Shown here: positions 1 through 11,627 of the stretch, one piece after another
Numbering within the stretch: the first letter of the stretch is position 1
Layout of the letters: each line of letters opens with the position of its first letter
Source: Poecilobothrus nobilitatus
Lineage: Eukaryota; Arthropoda; Insecta; Diptera; Dolichopodidae
Reading direction: 5' to 3'
DNA: 64,000 nt
Assembly (NCBI GenBank): GCA_947095535.1
Contig: OX352772.1
Span: 162,169,671 to 162,233,670, forward strand
Notes under the pieces: generated by a model
Database searches by the model: none
Seen by the model: the letters and a program-made list of their open reading frames with translations, nothing else
Told to the model about the DNA's origin: nothing
Translations under genes and position numbers: made by a program

Positions 1-277
1 ATATAAAATTAAATTGTAGTTAAATTAAATAAGAAATAATTAATAAAATTAATAAAATAATTAATTTGAATATACAATAGATTTTTAAGTAGTAAATTAA
101 AGCAATTATGTAAAGAGAAAAGATTAAATAAAGAAAAAGTATAAATTTTATAAGAGTGTGTAAGAATAATTTGTAATTAAACCAAGGTCTTAAATACCTT
201 TTTAATAAATTAAATATCATTAAAAATAAATATTTAATAAACCTTACTTGCATCAGTTTGACATAAGAAAATTTGGT
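1..277. other. AT-rich flank without recognisable gene
   Basis: Almost pure A/T. A 77-residue open frame on the minus strand here is Leu/Ile/Tyr/Phe-rich, as expected from A/T-only codons, and resembles nothing I know. It lies just outside the poly(A) end of the LINE that follows, so it is probably the old insertion target. I see no promoter, RNA gene or repeat boundary in it. Confidence 0.5.
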
Positions 278-652
278 TTTTTTTTTTTTTTTTTTTATTC
301 ATTGTTTTAACATTTTACAGTTACAAATTAAAATAATTTTTTATATGTTCCTCGCCTATTTGGCATTATAGGAACTATTATTCTGGCAAAATTATATTAT
401 TTTACATTTTATATAATTAAATAACATTAATTTATGTATGATTATATAAAAAAAAAAAAAAATCTTTTATATATGTATATTTAAACAAATAGGAAAAAAA
501 AAAATATTTTTATCTTTTTCTTTTTTTTTATAAACTTAAAAATAAATTAGAAACTTATATACTACATTACATTATTTATTTATCTTTATTTAGAATTTTA
601 TATATACCGAGCTTTAGTAATAGTAGAGTCCCTTTACTGGTAAAATTTTTAT

Positions 653-2104
653 TCAAGTATAAATCATATGTACTATATATAACGGCAAGTTTAAGATATT
701 TTTTAGAATTTTATTTTGAGAAACTTGTAATTTCCTGGTATTAGTATAGCCCCATATAGCTATGTCATAAGATATAACAGAATGAACTAAGGCATAGTAC
801 ATATTAAATTTTATATTAATAGGTATTTTATTTTTATATTTATACATAATACCGTTAAAAACACTTAGTTTGTTGTTTACATATTCTATATGTGGAAGCC
901 AAGTAAGATTTTTGTCAAATATAACACCTAAGAATTTAACCTCATCTATTTCATTTAAATAATTATTGTTGAAATTAATGCGAATATAGTCTAAATTTCT
1001 TTGGCGAGATTTAAAATTTATAATTTTGGTTTTTAGTGTATTCATAGATATTCTATTAATTTTAAAATATTCAATTAAAATCAACAAATCATGCTCAATT
1101 AGTGCTTGTACAGTTAAGATATCATTGCTACGGTAGAATACACTAGAATCGTCAGCAAATAAGAATAATTTACCCACGAGGGGTAACTTATGAATATCTT
1201 TAATAAAGATTAAGAATAAAAGAGGTCCCAATATGGAACCTTGAGGAAGACCTATATTTATATTCTTAATTGAGCTTTGAGCATTTTTAAATATTACATA
1301 CTGTTTCCGACCTCTTAAATAGCTGTCCATTAAAATAAACGCTGCCGATGAGAGACCCAGATGAGTCAGTTTAATAAGGAGCAAATTGTGATTAATTGTA
1401 TCAAATGCCTTTTTAAAGTCGATAAACACTCCTGCTACTATGTTAAATTTAGTTAAATTATCGCAAAGCATGTCGACAACATCGATTAAAGCATTTTCAG
1501 TTCCAATTTGTTTCCTAAATCTATATAAATATAATATATAAAATTACCGGGAATATATAAAATGATTGGAAATAAAGTACGCCTCCAATCTTTTATAGAG
1601 GATCCTATCTATAATTTTAGCTAAAATTGGTGGTACTGAAATAGGTCGAGAGTTTGAAACATCACATTGATTACCACTTTTAAATATTGGACTAACTTTT
1701 GGAATCTTTAAAGATTCGGGATAAATTTAATTGTTAATAATTCTGTTACAAAACATGCTTATAATGGGAGCAAGGGTATTCGCTGAGTATTTAATTATTT
1801 TAGTTGGTATGTTATCCCAACCAGCTGAGTTTTTATTTTTAAGATTCATTATAGTAGTCATTATTTATAAAGTATTAGTTTCTAGAAAGCCAAAGTTAGG
1901 ATACCGATCATTGAGTGTTCCCAAAAAATTTAGATTACTTTGATAGTTTAAATGCAAAAAATTTAATAATACATTGTGACCTAGTTTTACAAAGTAATTA
2001 TTAAACTCTTCAGCAATTTGGGCCGGTTTATATACAGAAATGTTATCACTATTTATTAAAAAATTTGTTTCAATTTTTTTGACCCTACCTGTGAATTTAT
2101 TCAA
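653..2104 (-). pseudogene. LINE-A reverse transcriptase domain
   Basis: The frame 1471-653 gives 272 residues holding the RT core: DFKKAFDTINHNLLL (motif A region), GLPQGSILGPLLF (motif B) and FADDSSVFY (motif C with the catalytic Asp pair), then the thumb-side block with WLPHIEYVNNKL and YDIAIWGY. Upstream, 1865-1472 reads in pieces as the RT N-terminal motifs (RPISVPPILAKIIDRIL, then FRKQIGTENAL) with stops and a frame change near 1500-1540. The protein would copy element RNA into DNA at the nicked target. The catalytic residues are intact, but the C-terminus ends early at 653 by frameshift and the N-terminal part is broken. Confidence 0.88.
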
Positions 2105-2508
2105 AGTATTTCAAATTTTTTTCTTATCAGATCCACATGATTTTAACCGATACTCATAATAATTTTTCTTACAAGTCTTTATTGACTTATTTACAACTTT
2201 TTTAATTCTTATATAACTGTCATTTAAATTAGCATTGCTTGGATTATGCTTAAGTTTTTTTCTCATTTTGTTTTTTCATGTATTAAATGTTTCAGAGAGC
2301 TATTTAACCATGGCACTAGGGCATCTTTTTTATTATTGAGAGAGAGGTATGAAATAGTAGTTTTTTTATAATATTATTAACATCTGTTATCAATTTATTG
2401 CAAGTAGTATTAATATTAAAGTTTGTATAGTTGTTTATTAAAATGCTTGAGTTTAACAATGAAATGATTTTGATGAGATTTTACAACCGAAATGGTTTCT
2501 GAGATGCT

Positions 2509-3233
2509 TTAGTTTTTTTCTAATAGGGCCATAATTATATTATGATCGCTTATATTATTTTCTATAGTTGAAATTTGGATATTTAGAAAAATATCATTAG
2601 TAAAAATATGATCAATACAAGTGCGGTTTTGTGATCTGGTGATTAAATTATGTTGGTGTTTATAATTGTAGCAAGACATAAATGATAAAAATTCTAGTTT
2701 GTTTGGGTCATTAATAAGAAAATTTATATTAATATCGCCGCGCATGAGACACGGTTTACTAGATATTTCAGTCAGTATTGTTTCAATAATTTTTAAAAAT
2801 ATTTTAAGGTTGCATTTTTGTGATCTGTAATAATTTACTATGTGTAACGGTTTATTGTTAAATGATATATTTAATAATTTTAATGAAATAACATTACAAT
2901 AATATTGGTTTATAATTCTAACAGTTTCATATTTTAATGGTTTATGTATATACTTACACCTCCATAACAATCATCTCGACAAGAGTGTATAACATTGTAA
3001 TTTGGATTATTATAAAGCTGAATCAAATTACTATCAAACCATGTTTCCTGAATCATTAGAATTTTAAGTGTATCTTGAAAAGTGTGTAAAATATTTTTAA
3101 ATTTGTCAAATTTACTTATTGATGCTAGACTCCTAGCATTTAAAGTTAAAAAATTAAAATTATTAGTTGTTTGAGAATTATGTAATGTTTTATTTGTCAG
3201 AATAATGTAATGTTTTATTTGTTTGAAATTCAT
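2509..3233 (-). pseudogene. LINE-A AP-type endonuclease domain
   Basis: Two overlapping frames (3233-2934 and 2970-2509) together cover an exonuclease/endonuclease/phosphatase-fold domain. Seen are the N-terminal FLTLNARSL block with the Asn of the metal site, MIQETWF (catalytic Glu), GGVSIYI, the RSQ block, GDININF (Asp/Asn pair) and the C-terminal SDHNIIM motif with its Asp-His. In the family this domain nicks target DNA to prime reverse transcription. One frameshift near 2950 separates the first 90 residues from the rest. It lies immediately 5' of the RT on the same strand, as expected for ORF2. Confidence 0.85.
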
Positions 3234-3394
3234 AATTAAATTAAGTGAAAAGAAAGTGAAAAATATATTACTTGTTTTATTATTCCTCTATACTGCCATA
3301 TTCATCATCATCCAGATTAGATATAATTGGACCTTTTGATGTACTGGGTTCATTTGTTATTAACTGGTATAAGAGTGAAACAACAAAATCTTTA

Positions 3395-4211
3395 TTATAC
3401 CCTACACATTAAGTATAGGGTATATTAACTTTGGTATGGTGTTTGTAACCACCAAAAGGAAGCGAGGTATAGACATGTATATATATTCTGAATCAGGATC
3501 ACCGCCTGAGTCGATTTAGCGATGTCCGCCCGTCCGTCCGTACGCACGATAACTCAAAAAATAATGATGCTATCTTGATGAAATTTATACTGTAAGTTAA
3601 CAATGATTAAGGTAAGGCGGGGATTGTAAATTGTAAAGATTGTTGTTTCCTGAATCCCTGATTTGTCCAAAATTTGAGATGAATTGAAGGAGCTGTTCGG
3701 GTACCTCCCATACAACTCCCAAAACCGAACAAGCATATCTTCGAAATTAATAAAGATAGGAACTTCAAATTTGATACGAGAGTGCTGTTTCCTAAATCCC
3801 TAATTTGCCTAAAATTTGAGATGAATTGGAATAGTCGTTCGGGTACCTGCCATACAACTCCCAAAACCGAACAAGCATATCTTCAAAATTAATAAAGATA
3901 GAAACTTCAAGTTTGGTACTAGGGTGTTGTTTCCTGAGTCCCTGATTTGTCCAAAATTTAAGATGAATTAGAATGGTTGTTCGGGTATCTGCCACAAAAC
4001 TCCTAAGAGCAAACAAGCATATCTTCGAATTTGATAAAGATAGAAATCTGAAATTTTGTACAAAGGTTGTAAAAGCATTTATTTTTTTAGCTTAGTTATA
4101 TTAAATACCTAACTAAAATAACTTATGGATTTTTAATTTAATTTGAATTTTTTAGGTGTAGGGTATAAATAAGTCGGTTGCATCGACTTACTGTTACTTT
4201 TACTTGTTTTT
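3395..4211 (+). mobile_element. DINE-1/INE-1-like (Helentron-associated) element, copy A1
   Basis: Non-coding. The 5' end is a palindrome (TATACCCTA... TAGGGTATA). A GTCC-type microsatellite follows at about 3522-3545, then tandem units of 141-142 bp (GTACCTCCCA at 3701, GTACCTGCCA at 3843, GTATCTGCCA at 3984). Near the 3' end the 5' motif returns inverted (GTGTAGGGTAT), then a stem-loop AAGTCG...CGACTT and a terminus ACTTGTTTTT. The order and end sequences resemble Drosophila INE-1/DINE-1, non-autonomous derivatives of Helentrons. A second copy lies at 44632-45687. It sits inside LINE-A. Short open frames in it are shadows. Confidence 0.8.
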
Positions 4212-5640
4212 GATGTGAATTAGTTTAGAATTATCACTTTTTTTTATAAAAAACACTATCTTTAAAAGTATATACTGCTGAGTAGCTTGTAGTTTTCAAT
4301 TTCTTGGCATAATTAAAGAGTTGAACGGTATTGTTCGATAAAGAAAAAGAGGTAAATTTAAAGTCGGGTAAGTCTTTTAGTTTCTTTTTATTTAACATAA
4401 ATTGTGATTTCTGTTGACTAGTAGATAATTCAACTTAAATTATCTATATTATTAAAATCTTATTAAAAATTTTGTTTCCTTTTGATTTTATTTTAAAATG
4501 TTTTAAATTATTAATATTTGAAATATCATTTTCTTTGAGTTCAACTCCAATATTATTTGCTGCACCTAAGACTTTAAATATAATTTCATTGTCTGATTTA
4601 ATCACTAATCCTGCACATTGATTTTTTTACACCACATCCCTTTGCATATTGTCAATAATTTTATTAATGCTGATAAGTTCATTGGTGATCCTTATGTTTT
4701 CTTTTTTAATAGAAATGTTTTCATTTACAACTATCGCTAGTTTATTTTAAATCTCATCATATTTAGAGCTAATAAAATTAACAGAGTCTCTCAGATCTTG
4801 CATATCTTTATCAAATTTATCTAATTTTGAAATAATTGTATAAAATTGATTTGCAATTGTTAATTCTGATATATTTTGCTGTTTTTTTTGTGTTGTTTTT
4901 TTCTGACATCTTGTGGAAATCTGGCTGGCACTTTTCACAATGAAGTTTCATTATTATTTTAACTACCCACAAAAATTTCTGAAGTGAATATATGTTTTTT
5001 CCGTTTCTTCATCATTAACTCGTTTTTTGCTTCTTCAAAGTTTAGTTCTACAAGATATAATAATGTATTATTTCCAGGCTGTCTGTTTTTTTATTTCGGT
5101 AAGCTTCAGGAGATTTTCCGCCTTAATATTCACATCAATTTTCCTGGCTATGTTTAGAACTATCTCTTATGAATTTGCTACTTCTTGTGAAAGTCTGGCA
5201 ATTATTATATTTTTATTGTTTTTTTGTTGTTGTGTCTCATCTAATTTTGCTTCAATTTTGTTTATTTTTTGTTCCAAATCAATATTTTTGTTTCCGGATT
5301 TTTTTAATTGCTGTTGTAAAATTTGATTTTCTTTGACAATTTTGTTATTGTGTTTAATAATATCATTTAATTGAGCGCTAAAGAAATTTTGAGATTTTTG
5401 TATTTCAATCACTGATTTTTGTATTCCAATTACAACGGAGCATAAATTTTTAAGTATTGCGCCATTTTATCCAGTGTACAATTTGTAAAATCAAAGTTAG
5501 ATAATTATTTAGCGGCATTTATATCGTAATCATTGCCTTCTACGGGGTTGTTTTCTGCATCATTATCATTATTTACTTCAAGTATCATTGGCACTTTATT
5601 TCTAATGGCTCTTTTTTTTGTGTTTGATTTTACATTCCAT
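4212..5640 (-). pseudogene. LINE-A ORF1 (gag-like, coiled coil)
   Basis: Frames 5412-5167 and 4938-4747 encode Lys/Gln/Asn-rich heptad stretches (for example NKIVKENQILQQQLKKSG) typical of LINE ORF1 coiled coils. Reading outward, 5640-5412 gives an acidic Asn/Asp-rich segment and a block around NFDFTNCTLDK, and 4700-4212 gives a C-terminal block with FKIKSKGNKIFNKI and YAKKLKTTSYSAVYTF. ORF1 proteins bind element RNA. Several stops and shifts are present. It is in the right place for ORF1, 5' of the endonuclease on the minus strand, with element A1 inserted at its 3' edge. Confidence 0.65.
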
Positions 5641-7085
5641 TCAAGTTCTGGTACAAAATTGCAGAGACGTACAGAAAGATGTTCTTCTATGTTTCATCGA
5701 TTACGCAAAAGCTTTTGACAAAGTGCAACATAACAAATTGATCGATATTCTAAAACTTTCAAACATAGATGAAAAGGATATTAAGTGTATACAGAATCTA
5801 TATTGGCACCAAACTTCTGAAATTCGCATGGGTAATATTATAACAAACGAAATTAAAATCCAGCGAGGAGTTCGGCAGGGCTGTATATTGTCACCATTGC
5901 TCTTCAATTGCTATTCAGAATTTATTTTTCGGGAAGCAATCAAAAATAGGGAAGAAGGTATAAAAGTTAATGAGTATTGCCATCAGCAACATAAGATACG
6001 CCGACGATACAACTTTTCTACCGGATAATATACAAGATCTTCAGTTATTGCTGCAAAAAGTCAACCACCATAGTAAATTATTTGGCATATAATATGAACA
6101 CAAGTAAAACTAAGTTTATGATAGTAAGCAGTGGTACTCTACTGGTTATAGCAATTCGTTTGTTGTTAGAACTGCAAAAATATGGAATTTATTACCATCC
6201 AGCGTATTCCCAAAAGTTGGCGGTTTTGGTATTTACAATTTGCCCAAATTTAAGAAGAATCTCAACAGATTCTTCTCAAATTTACTTTTCAATTCCCCGT
6301 TATCCTCATTTGTTCATCCCTATCCCATCCCATATAATCACAACTACTTCAAGTACAAAGGATCATATTCCTAGTTTGTGGTTTTAGATTAAAAAAAAAA
6401 TAAAAAAATAGCAGAAGAAATACCTATGGGAATACTACCAAATTAACGCTACATGGTTTAGACGTTGAGCGAGTCACCCGTTTCAAATATTTAGGATATT
6501 GCTTGGATGAAAAATGGAGAACCTTATCTGAGATCAAACGTAGAATAAAAATGGCACGTGAGGTCTTCTGCAGATATAAAAAATTTTGTGCAATAGAGAA
6601 TTTGATTTCAGTCTAAGATTAAGACTCGTAAAATGTTACGTCTGGTCAGTTCTTTTGTATGGCATGGAGACTTGTACATTGAAGATAGAAGATGTGAATA
6701 ATATCGAGACATTTAAAATAGACCTTTAGACGAATTTTAAAAATATCTTGGGTCGATAGAGTGAGTAATACCGAAGTTCTGCACAGATTACAAACTGAAC
6801 GCGAGCTACTACAAAATATTAAGCTTCGTAAATCTGCATACCTTGGACACATCATGCGCAACAATAAATATGAAATCCTACAAATTATAATCCTAGGCAA
6901 AATTGAAGGCAGACCTGGTGTAGGTAGAAAAGAAATATCTTGGCTTCGTAATATCAGAAACTGGACAGGGTTGAGAACAATCGTCGAACTATTACAAACA
7001 GCATCCAACATCATAAATTTGCAGTGATGTCTAAATGTGATTCGCCAACATCCAAGAGGATTGGCAGCTAAAGAAGAAGAAGATT
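5640..7085 (+). pseudogene. Second LINE type: RT and C-terminal domain fragment
   Basis: Plus-strand reading gives CFIDYAKAFDKVQHNKLI (RT motif A), IQRGVRQGCILSPLLFN (motif B) and, after a frameshift near 5990, IRYADDTTFL (motif C). After the inserted tail at 6132-6409 it resumes with RVTRFKYLGYCLDEKW and ends with the block around VLHRLQTERELLQNIKLRKS, LGHIMRN and GKIEGRPGVGRKEISWL. This signature belongs to a widespread animal endonuclease-reverse-transcriptase group unlike LINE-A; I do not assign a clade. The element is 5'-truncated before RT motif A. Its end near 7085 (GAAGAAGAAGA) abuts LINE-B on the other strand. Confidence 0.85.
6132..6409 (+). mobile_element. 5'-truncated LINE tail inserted in the 5.6-7.1 kb LINE
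   Basis: This 278-bp block encodes only the last part of a LINE ORF2 (SNSFVVRTAKIWNLLPSSVF, then YNLPKFKKNLNRFF), a short 3' UTR, and an A-rich tail at about 6390-6409. The same C-terminal block occurs at about 57950-58080 and 54060-53990, so it belongs to the LINE-D group. AGCAG is present at both edges (6127-6131 and 6410-6414). Dropping the block and one repeat rejoins the host LINE in frame, which fixes the boundaries and supports insertion by target-primed reverse transcription. Confidence 0.82.
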
Positions 7086-7089
7086 TTAC

Positions 7090-7735
7090 GTTAACATCAA
7101 TCAATATAGTTTCATGATCACTGATTTTTAAGCCATTATCAGCTTTAGCACTAATGTTATATTGATCATTCACTAAAACATAGTCAATTAGAGTTCTAGA
7201 GCTTTCAGAAATTCTAGTAAATTCATCTACAATTTGTTTTAAACCACCGTCACATATGATTTCTGCTATTTTATTTTTAACACTATTATTAACTAACCAG
7301 TTAATATAAAAGTCACCAGTTATATTACCACTTTATGATTAAATTCATTAAGTTCATTTACATAAGAAATATAATGTCTAAAAAATCATCATTACTGTTT
7401 AAATATTTCGGTGATCTATAACGTACAGCTAAAAATAATATAGTATTAGCCTTATAAACTTTAACAACTAACCACCAAAAATTTACATCAATTGCCACTG
7501 ATTTCATAACTTCATATGACCAGTAATTTTTTATAAAAATTAGAATACCACCTGTATGTCGATATATTGTATTAACTCTTACTATATTATAGCTTTGTAC
7601 ACTTATTAAATCATTACAATCATCTTCAGATAAGTGTGTTTCACTTAGCATAATAAATTCAAAATTATTCTTTAATATTAAAGATTCTAATTCATCATAA
7701 TTATTTATAACACCTTGAATATTCATGTAAACGCA
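7090..7735 (-). pseudogene. LINE-B endonuclease domain
   Basis: The frame 7726-7358 opens with MNIQGVINNYDELESLI, then MLSETHLSED (catalytic Glu), GGILIFIKNYW and an RYRSPK block. After frameshifts and stops, 7320-7090 carries the end of the domain: the Asp-Tyr-Val block and ISDHETI, the catalytic Asp-His. This is an AP-type LINE endonuclease on the minus strand, different in sequence from LINE-A. It stops abruptly at about 7088, where the plus-strand LINE fragment ends, so the RT half of LINE-B is missing. A long minus frame over 7173-6646 joins this end to antisense of the neighbour and is not a real protein. Confidence 0.8.
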
Positions 7736-7739
7736 CTGG

Positions 7740-9180
7740 ATTTTTTTTTAATTGCTAATATATTATTTTTGATTTTTCAATAACTAGCTTTCTTTATATA
7801 TAGGGCAAACAATACTTTTTGTATCATGATCTACTTTAATATCAGTTAAATTTAAAGCTTATTTTCTATATCAGGTTTGATTTTTTCAGCAGATAATTTG
7901 TTTTCACAATTGATATTGCCCCATTAGCTTTTAATTCATATATATTGTCTACTTTTACGGACAGCTCAGTTGGATTTATTTTATTTTTTATTTCTTTAAT
8001 GGTTTTTGAACTTTCTTGATCTCTTTTGGTTTAATAATAAGTGGCACTTTTAAGTTATCAGCATAAGAAATAGGTTTTTTATTCTTTATCTCATTATTCT
8101 TTTTTAAGTCACTTGATATAACGCGTATTTTTTTGTAAATTGTGAACATTTTCTTTGATTGCTTGTTTTACTTCAATATTACTTAAATTTATTTAATGCA
8201 TCTTGCAAATCACTCAATTTTTAGCACATTTCCAAAAAAAATTTGAAAAAATGTGCTTATTAGTTTCATTCTGTTCGTCCGTCCCTCTGTCCGTCTGTTT
8301 ACAAAACTTCTACACCTATTAAAGATAGAGAAAAAAAAATTTAACCATGGGTAGGTCTCATAAAAAAATTAATTTTGTGCAACAACTTTTTCATGTAGCC
8401 CCATCCATCAGCGAACTACAGCCCCTCAAACTTTGAAAAATTTGCCCTATTCTTAAACGCGTATATTTCATGTTTTCCTTAACAATTTTTCAATCTGAAA
8501 ACGCCATTCGACGGGTTTTTTTTACCTTTATAAATCAATATCAAAAGTAAATATAATTTTTAAATTTAGTATTTAAATTTACCGTTATGTGAAAACCAAA
8601 TTTTGCATGATTTTTCTACCTTCACAACTCCGGCACGCTTTGAGATAGGAACCTGAAATTTTGAGACGAGAAAGAACTTCTAGAATTAGTATAAACTTTC
8701 TCGGAAAATTGTTTCCTACAGCCCCCTGTTTAAGAGTCATTACGCCTCAAAAAATGAAAATTAGCTATTTTTAGACACCTGTACCTTAGGCATCTGTAAA
8801 AATTTTTCTTCGGCAAGACATGAAAATTAAAGGTTCAATAATATATTTTTACGTGTGTTAACGGTTTTTCTTAGTTATATAGGGTTCCGGACTTACAAAT
8901 CACAATTCTAAACGTTTGTATTGTCTTTTGGAAATGTGCACTTTTAAAAACCGTTGGTTTACATTCTACCTTGTTTATTTGTGCAATTTATTTCTTTTTC
9001 ACAACATTCGAGTATTTTAAGTTAAAATTGGAATTTAAAGAATGTAAATCTGCTGATGTTAATTTTGAGCATCTTGAATGAATAGCACCGCAACATCCAA
9101 ATCCACATAGTATAAAACTTTCACTATTTTTTATTAGTTTTTTACAGCTTTTCTCAATGCAAATTACACTTATTTTTTTT
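7740..9180 (-). pseudogene. LINE-B ORF1 relic, split by element D1
   Basis: Two segments on the minus strand read as parts of one ORF1. The 5' part (about 9180-8979) encodes a zinc-finger-like block, CIEKSCKKLIKN ... CGFGCCGAIHSRCSKL, spaced like the treble-clef/PHD-type fingers of CR1- and Jockey-group ORF1 proteins. The 3' part (8222-7740) encodes LQDALNK, then IKEIKNKINPTELSVKV and IYELKANGAISI, resembling the gag-like nucleic-acid-binding domain of LINE ORF1. Element D1 (8223-8978) lies between. Multiple stops are present. The endonuclease follows downstream on the same strand. Confidence 0.62.
8223..8978 (+). mobile_element. DINE-like (Helentron-associated) element, copy D1
   Basis: The 5' end is a palindrome AGCACATTT...AAATGTGCT, followed by a GTCC/GTCT-type microsatellite (about 8276-8300). 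The inside holds ACCGTTATGTGAAAACC and CATAACTCCGGCACG-type blocks shared with copies at 40536-41922 and 43300-43780. Near the 3' end the 5' motif returns inverted (GGAAATGTGC), followed by a hairpin AAACCGTTGGTTT and the terminus CTACCTTGTTT. Both ends are present and the element interrupts a LINE ORF1. It is non-coding, so a helicase-bearing partner elsewhere would have to have moved it. Confidence 0.75.
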
Positions 9181-9189
9181 TGTTAGTTT

Positions 9190-11610
9190 ATCATATAACA
9201 AAAAACTATTTTAGCAGAAATCGTTGAAATACACAGAGAGGATGGCTCGTAGATTAAACTCAGAGCACTTATTGATCCGTTTTATGAGGCAACTTTAATA
9301 ACATAAACCAAGGCACAACAATAGGAGCCGGAAAAGCATAAAACGTCTGCATCTATATCACGCGTATGTAAGTTAAAATGTGGTATATCTCAACCATGGT
9401 AGAAAGGAACATACGTTCAAAACTGAAAACTAATATATAAATGAAAATGCATATATATATTTCCTAATTTAACAAGTTCAGCTGACATTGGTACATCCTT
9501 ACTTTTTCCAATATAAACCGATGGATATTATACACAGAGTAAGTGTTTATGGCAGATTATTTTAAGCCATGTAGTAAAGGAGAAAGAGGTACACCGACTG
9601 CTTAAAAACCAGAATTGGGGTACATTCTGACAGACAAAACCATGTCAGTGAAATTTATATCGGAAAAGAACTGTCAACATTTTGCGAAAGTTAAGAGCTT
9701 AGTTCTGAATAGCGTCTGAAGAAATTAATAAATTGTTTTTTAAATTTACCATGATTGTAATCTAAATAATTACGATTCAGTTTACCTCAGACAATTGTTG
9801 CATCAATTGTTGCATCTTAAAGATGTATTACTCGTATTTGATATTTTCATTATTTTTTAATTCTTATTTTGGCACATCAAAAAAGAAAAATGTTTTTATT
9901 TTTTTATTTATTTTTCTTTTTATTAAAATCTTTAAATGATTCTTTAAATTCATCATTATTGTTAAATAAATAATTACGATTACGATTACCCCACACAAAT
10001 TATAAAATGGAATTCTTAAAATACCTATTTTAATTTATATAAAAAAGATTTTATTTGTAGTGGTTTCAAACAATGCTTATTAATTCAAATAAGATTTCTT
10101 ACTATTCTCTAACTACAAATTGATCACTAAATTGTTATTAGAGAATAAAGATTAAATTAAATTAAAAAATTAAATTAATTTAAATGTGGTTAGTTGAAAC
10201 TGATTGGTATGATGCAGTTTCTGATAAATATTAAAATAATGGCAACGAATTAAACAAAATGGCTATCTATTGAAAACATGAACTTTGGATTGATTATGAG
10301 AATTGGGTAGGAACCAAACGCGAATTACCGGTTTCTCACAAGCTTCTAAAAATGCATACTGTGCAGTTGTATACCTTTGAAAATTAAATTTTTAGATCTT
10401 TAGATCAGCAGCAGCTTTAAGATCTCAATTATCATTTCCAAGATTTGTGTTATGTGGTGTATTGTCAGAAGCCAGATTAATGAAAGAAGTAAAACGCAAT
10501 TAAAATATTGGAAATATAAAGTCATTTGCTTGTAAGTATTCTACAATTGTTTTATCATGGCTACAAAGATATTCATACCGTTGGATAACATTTGTTGGAA
10601 ACATAGTGGTAGAAATAGATTTGATATTAGGTACCGAACTTTGGGATCATGTCAGGCTTGCTGATCAGGCTTGCTTGTGAGCCTAACAGACTTAATATCG
10701 CGGGGAATTTATCCACTAAAACTGCAATATAACTCTTGTACTGGAAAGGTCACATTTGGCTCCAACAAAAGGTATTTAAGCTCTCAAAATCAGGAAATTA
10801 TCAAAGAATGCTAGAAGAAAAATTAAACAATAAAATAAAAGCCCATGTCTCAGCAATGAATTTATTAAACAATGAATTTATTGGTACACTATTATCAAAA
10901 TATTCATTCTGTTATTGAGCTACAAAAATTCTTACTTATTGCCAACGTTTTCTATCTAATCTTAAACTTAAGAAGAAAGAATGCAGTAAAGAAAATTTGA
11001 CAAGTATCGAAATAAAAGTGGCAACTATATATCTAGTATATACATCTAACTATTCAAATACAATACTTTAAAAATGATAAATGATCTTCTTCGATAGAAT
11101 TACAGAATTGGAGACTAGCTACAAACGAAAACATCTATTTATTATACCATAAAAATCCATCTTGATCGATCTGCTAATAAATTGAGCCTTATAAACACAC
11201 TTTACATGGAGCAAATTAAAAAACTCTAGAATATATAAAATAAAACTATTAGATTTTAAACGGCTTAAAGGCAGTCAAAGGTCAAATTTTTTGTTGTATA
11301 GTTTATCACCGATTTAAAACATCAACGAAAACACAATTAATGGGAAAGTTATCAAAATCTAGATTAGCAAGGGCGCGACCATTCACTAACTGTGGTGTTC
11401 ATTATGCTGTGCCATTTACTCTAAGAGCATTAGTAGTACGTAGTAAGATATTTATTTGTTTCAGTACCAAGGCTATTAATATAGAAGTGGTGGCCAATCT
11501 AGTTTAATTGCTTTCTTAGCAGTTCTAAAACGTTTTAAATCTTTATAACGACAACGGAACTAATTGTTATAAGTGACAACGCAACCAACCCTCAAAAACT
11601 TAAACCGAGA
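9190..11610 (+). pseudogene. BEL/Pao retrotransposon pol remnant (PR, RNase H, integrase)
   Basis: Pieces in several frames follow BEL/Pao order. Near 9240-9300 a protease block (LRALIDPFYEATLIT); near 9700 EEINKLFFKF, resembling the start of BEL pol; at about 10395-10620 an RNase H block (LPRLELC-like FPRFVLCGVLSEARL, then STIVLSWLQ and WITFVGN); at about 10690-10760 the SRGIYPLKL block; and at 11170-11580 integrase, with ICFSTKAINIEVVANL and DNGTN. The first integrase catalytic Asp block reads GVHYAVPF, so Asp is replaced by His. Most of the RT is missing. It complements the minus-strand BEL at 24.5-27.8 kb, which keeps the 5' half. Confidence 0.75.
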
Positions 11611-11612
11611 AG

Positions 11613-11627
11613 TATAATATAATATTT
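11613..11627. repeat. SINE target-site duplication, left copy
   Basis: TATAATATAATATTT, exactly repeated at 11818-11832 on the other side of the SINE. Confidence 0.8.

Larger units (their letters stand above)
278..5640 (-). mobile_element. LINE-A: Jockey/CR1-group non-LTR retrotransposon, decayed
   Basis: Read on the minus strand, the parts follow the standard order: ORF1 (about 5640-4212), AP-type endonuclease (3233-2509), linker, reverse transcriptase (2104-653), an AT-rich 3' UTR, and a poly(A) tail seen as a T run at about 276-297. A separate element (3395-4211) interrupts it near the ORF1/ORF2 boundary. The 5' end is not defined: a plus-strand LINE fragment begins at about 5640. Scattered stops and frameshifts show it is dead. 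RT motifs place it in the Jockey/CR1 group; the exact clade would need a tree. Confidence 0.85.

Noticed and set aside
3554..4016. Open frames at 3554-4016 and 44639-45392
   Set aside because: They fall in the 142-bp tandem units of the DINE-like elements, occur on both strands and have no family match.
5027..5326. 99-residue plus-strand Phe/Ser-rich protein
   Set aside because: Antisense of the Lys/Gln-rich coiled coil of LINE-A ORF1.
6646..7173. 175-residue minus-strand protein
   Set aside because: Its first 28 residues are the end of the LINE-B endonuclease; the rest is antisense of the plus-strand LINE fragment. It crosses an element junction.
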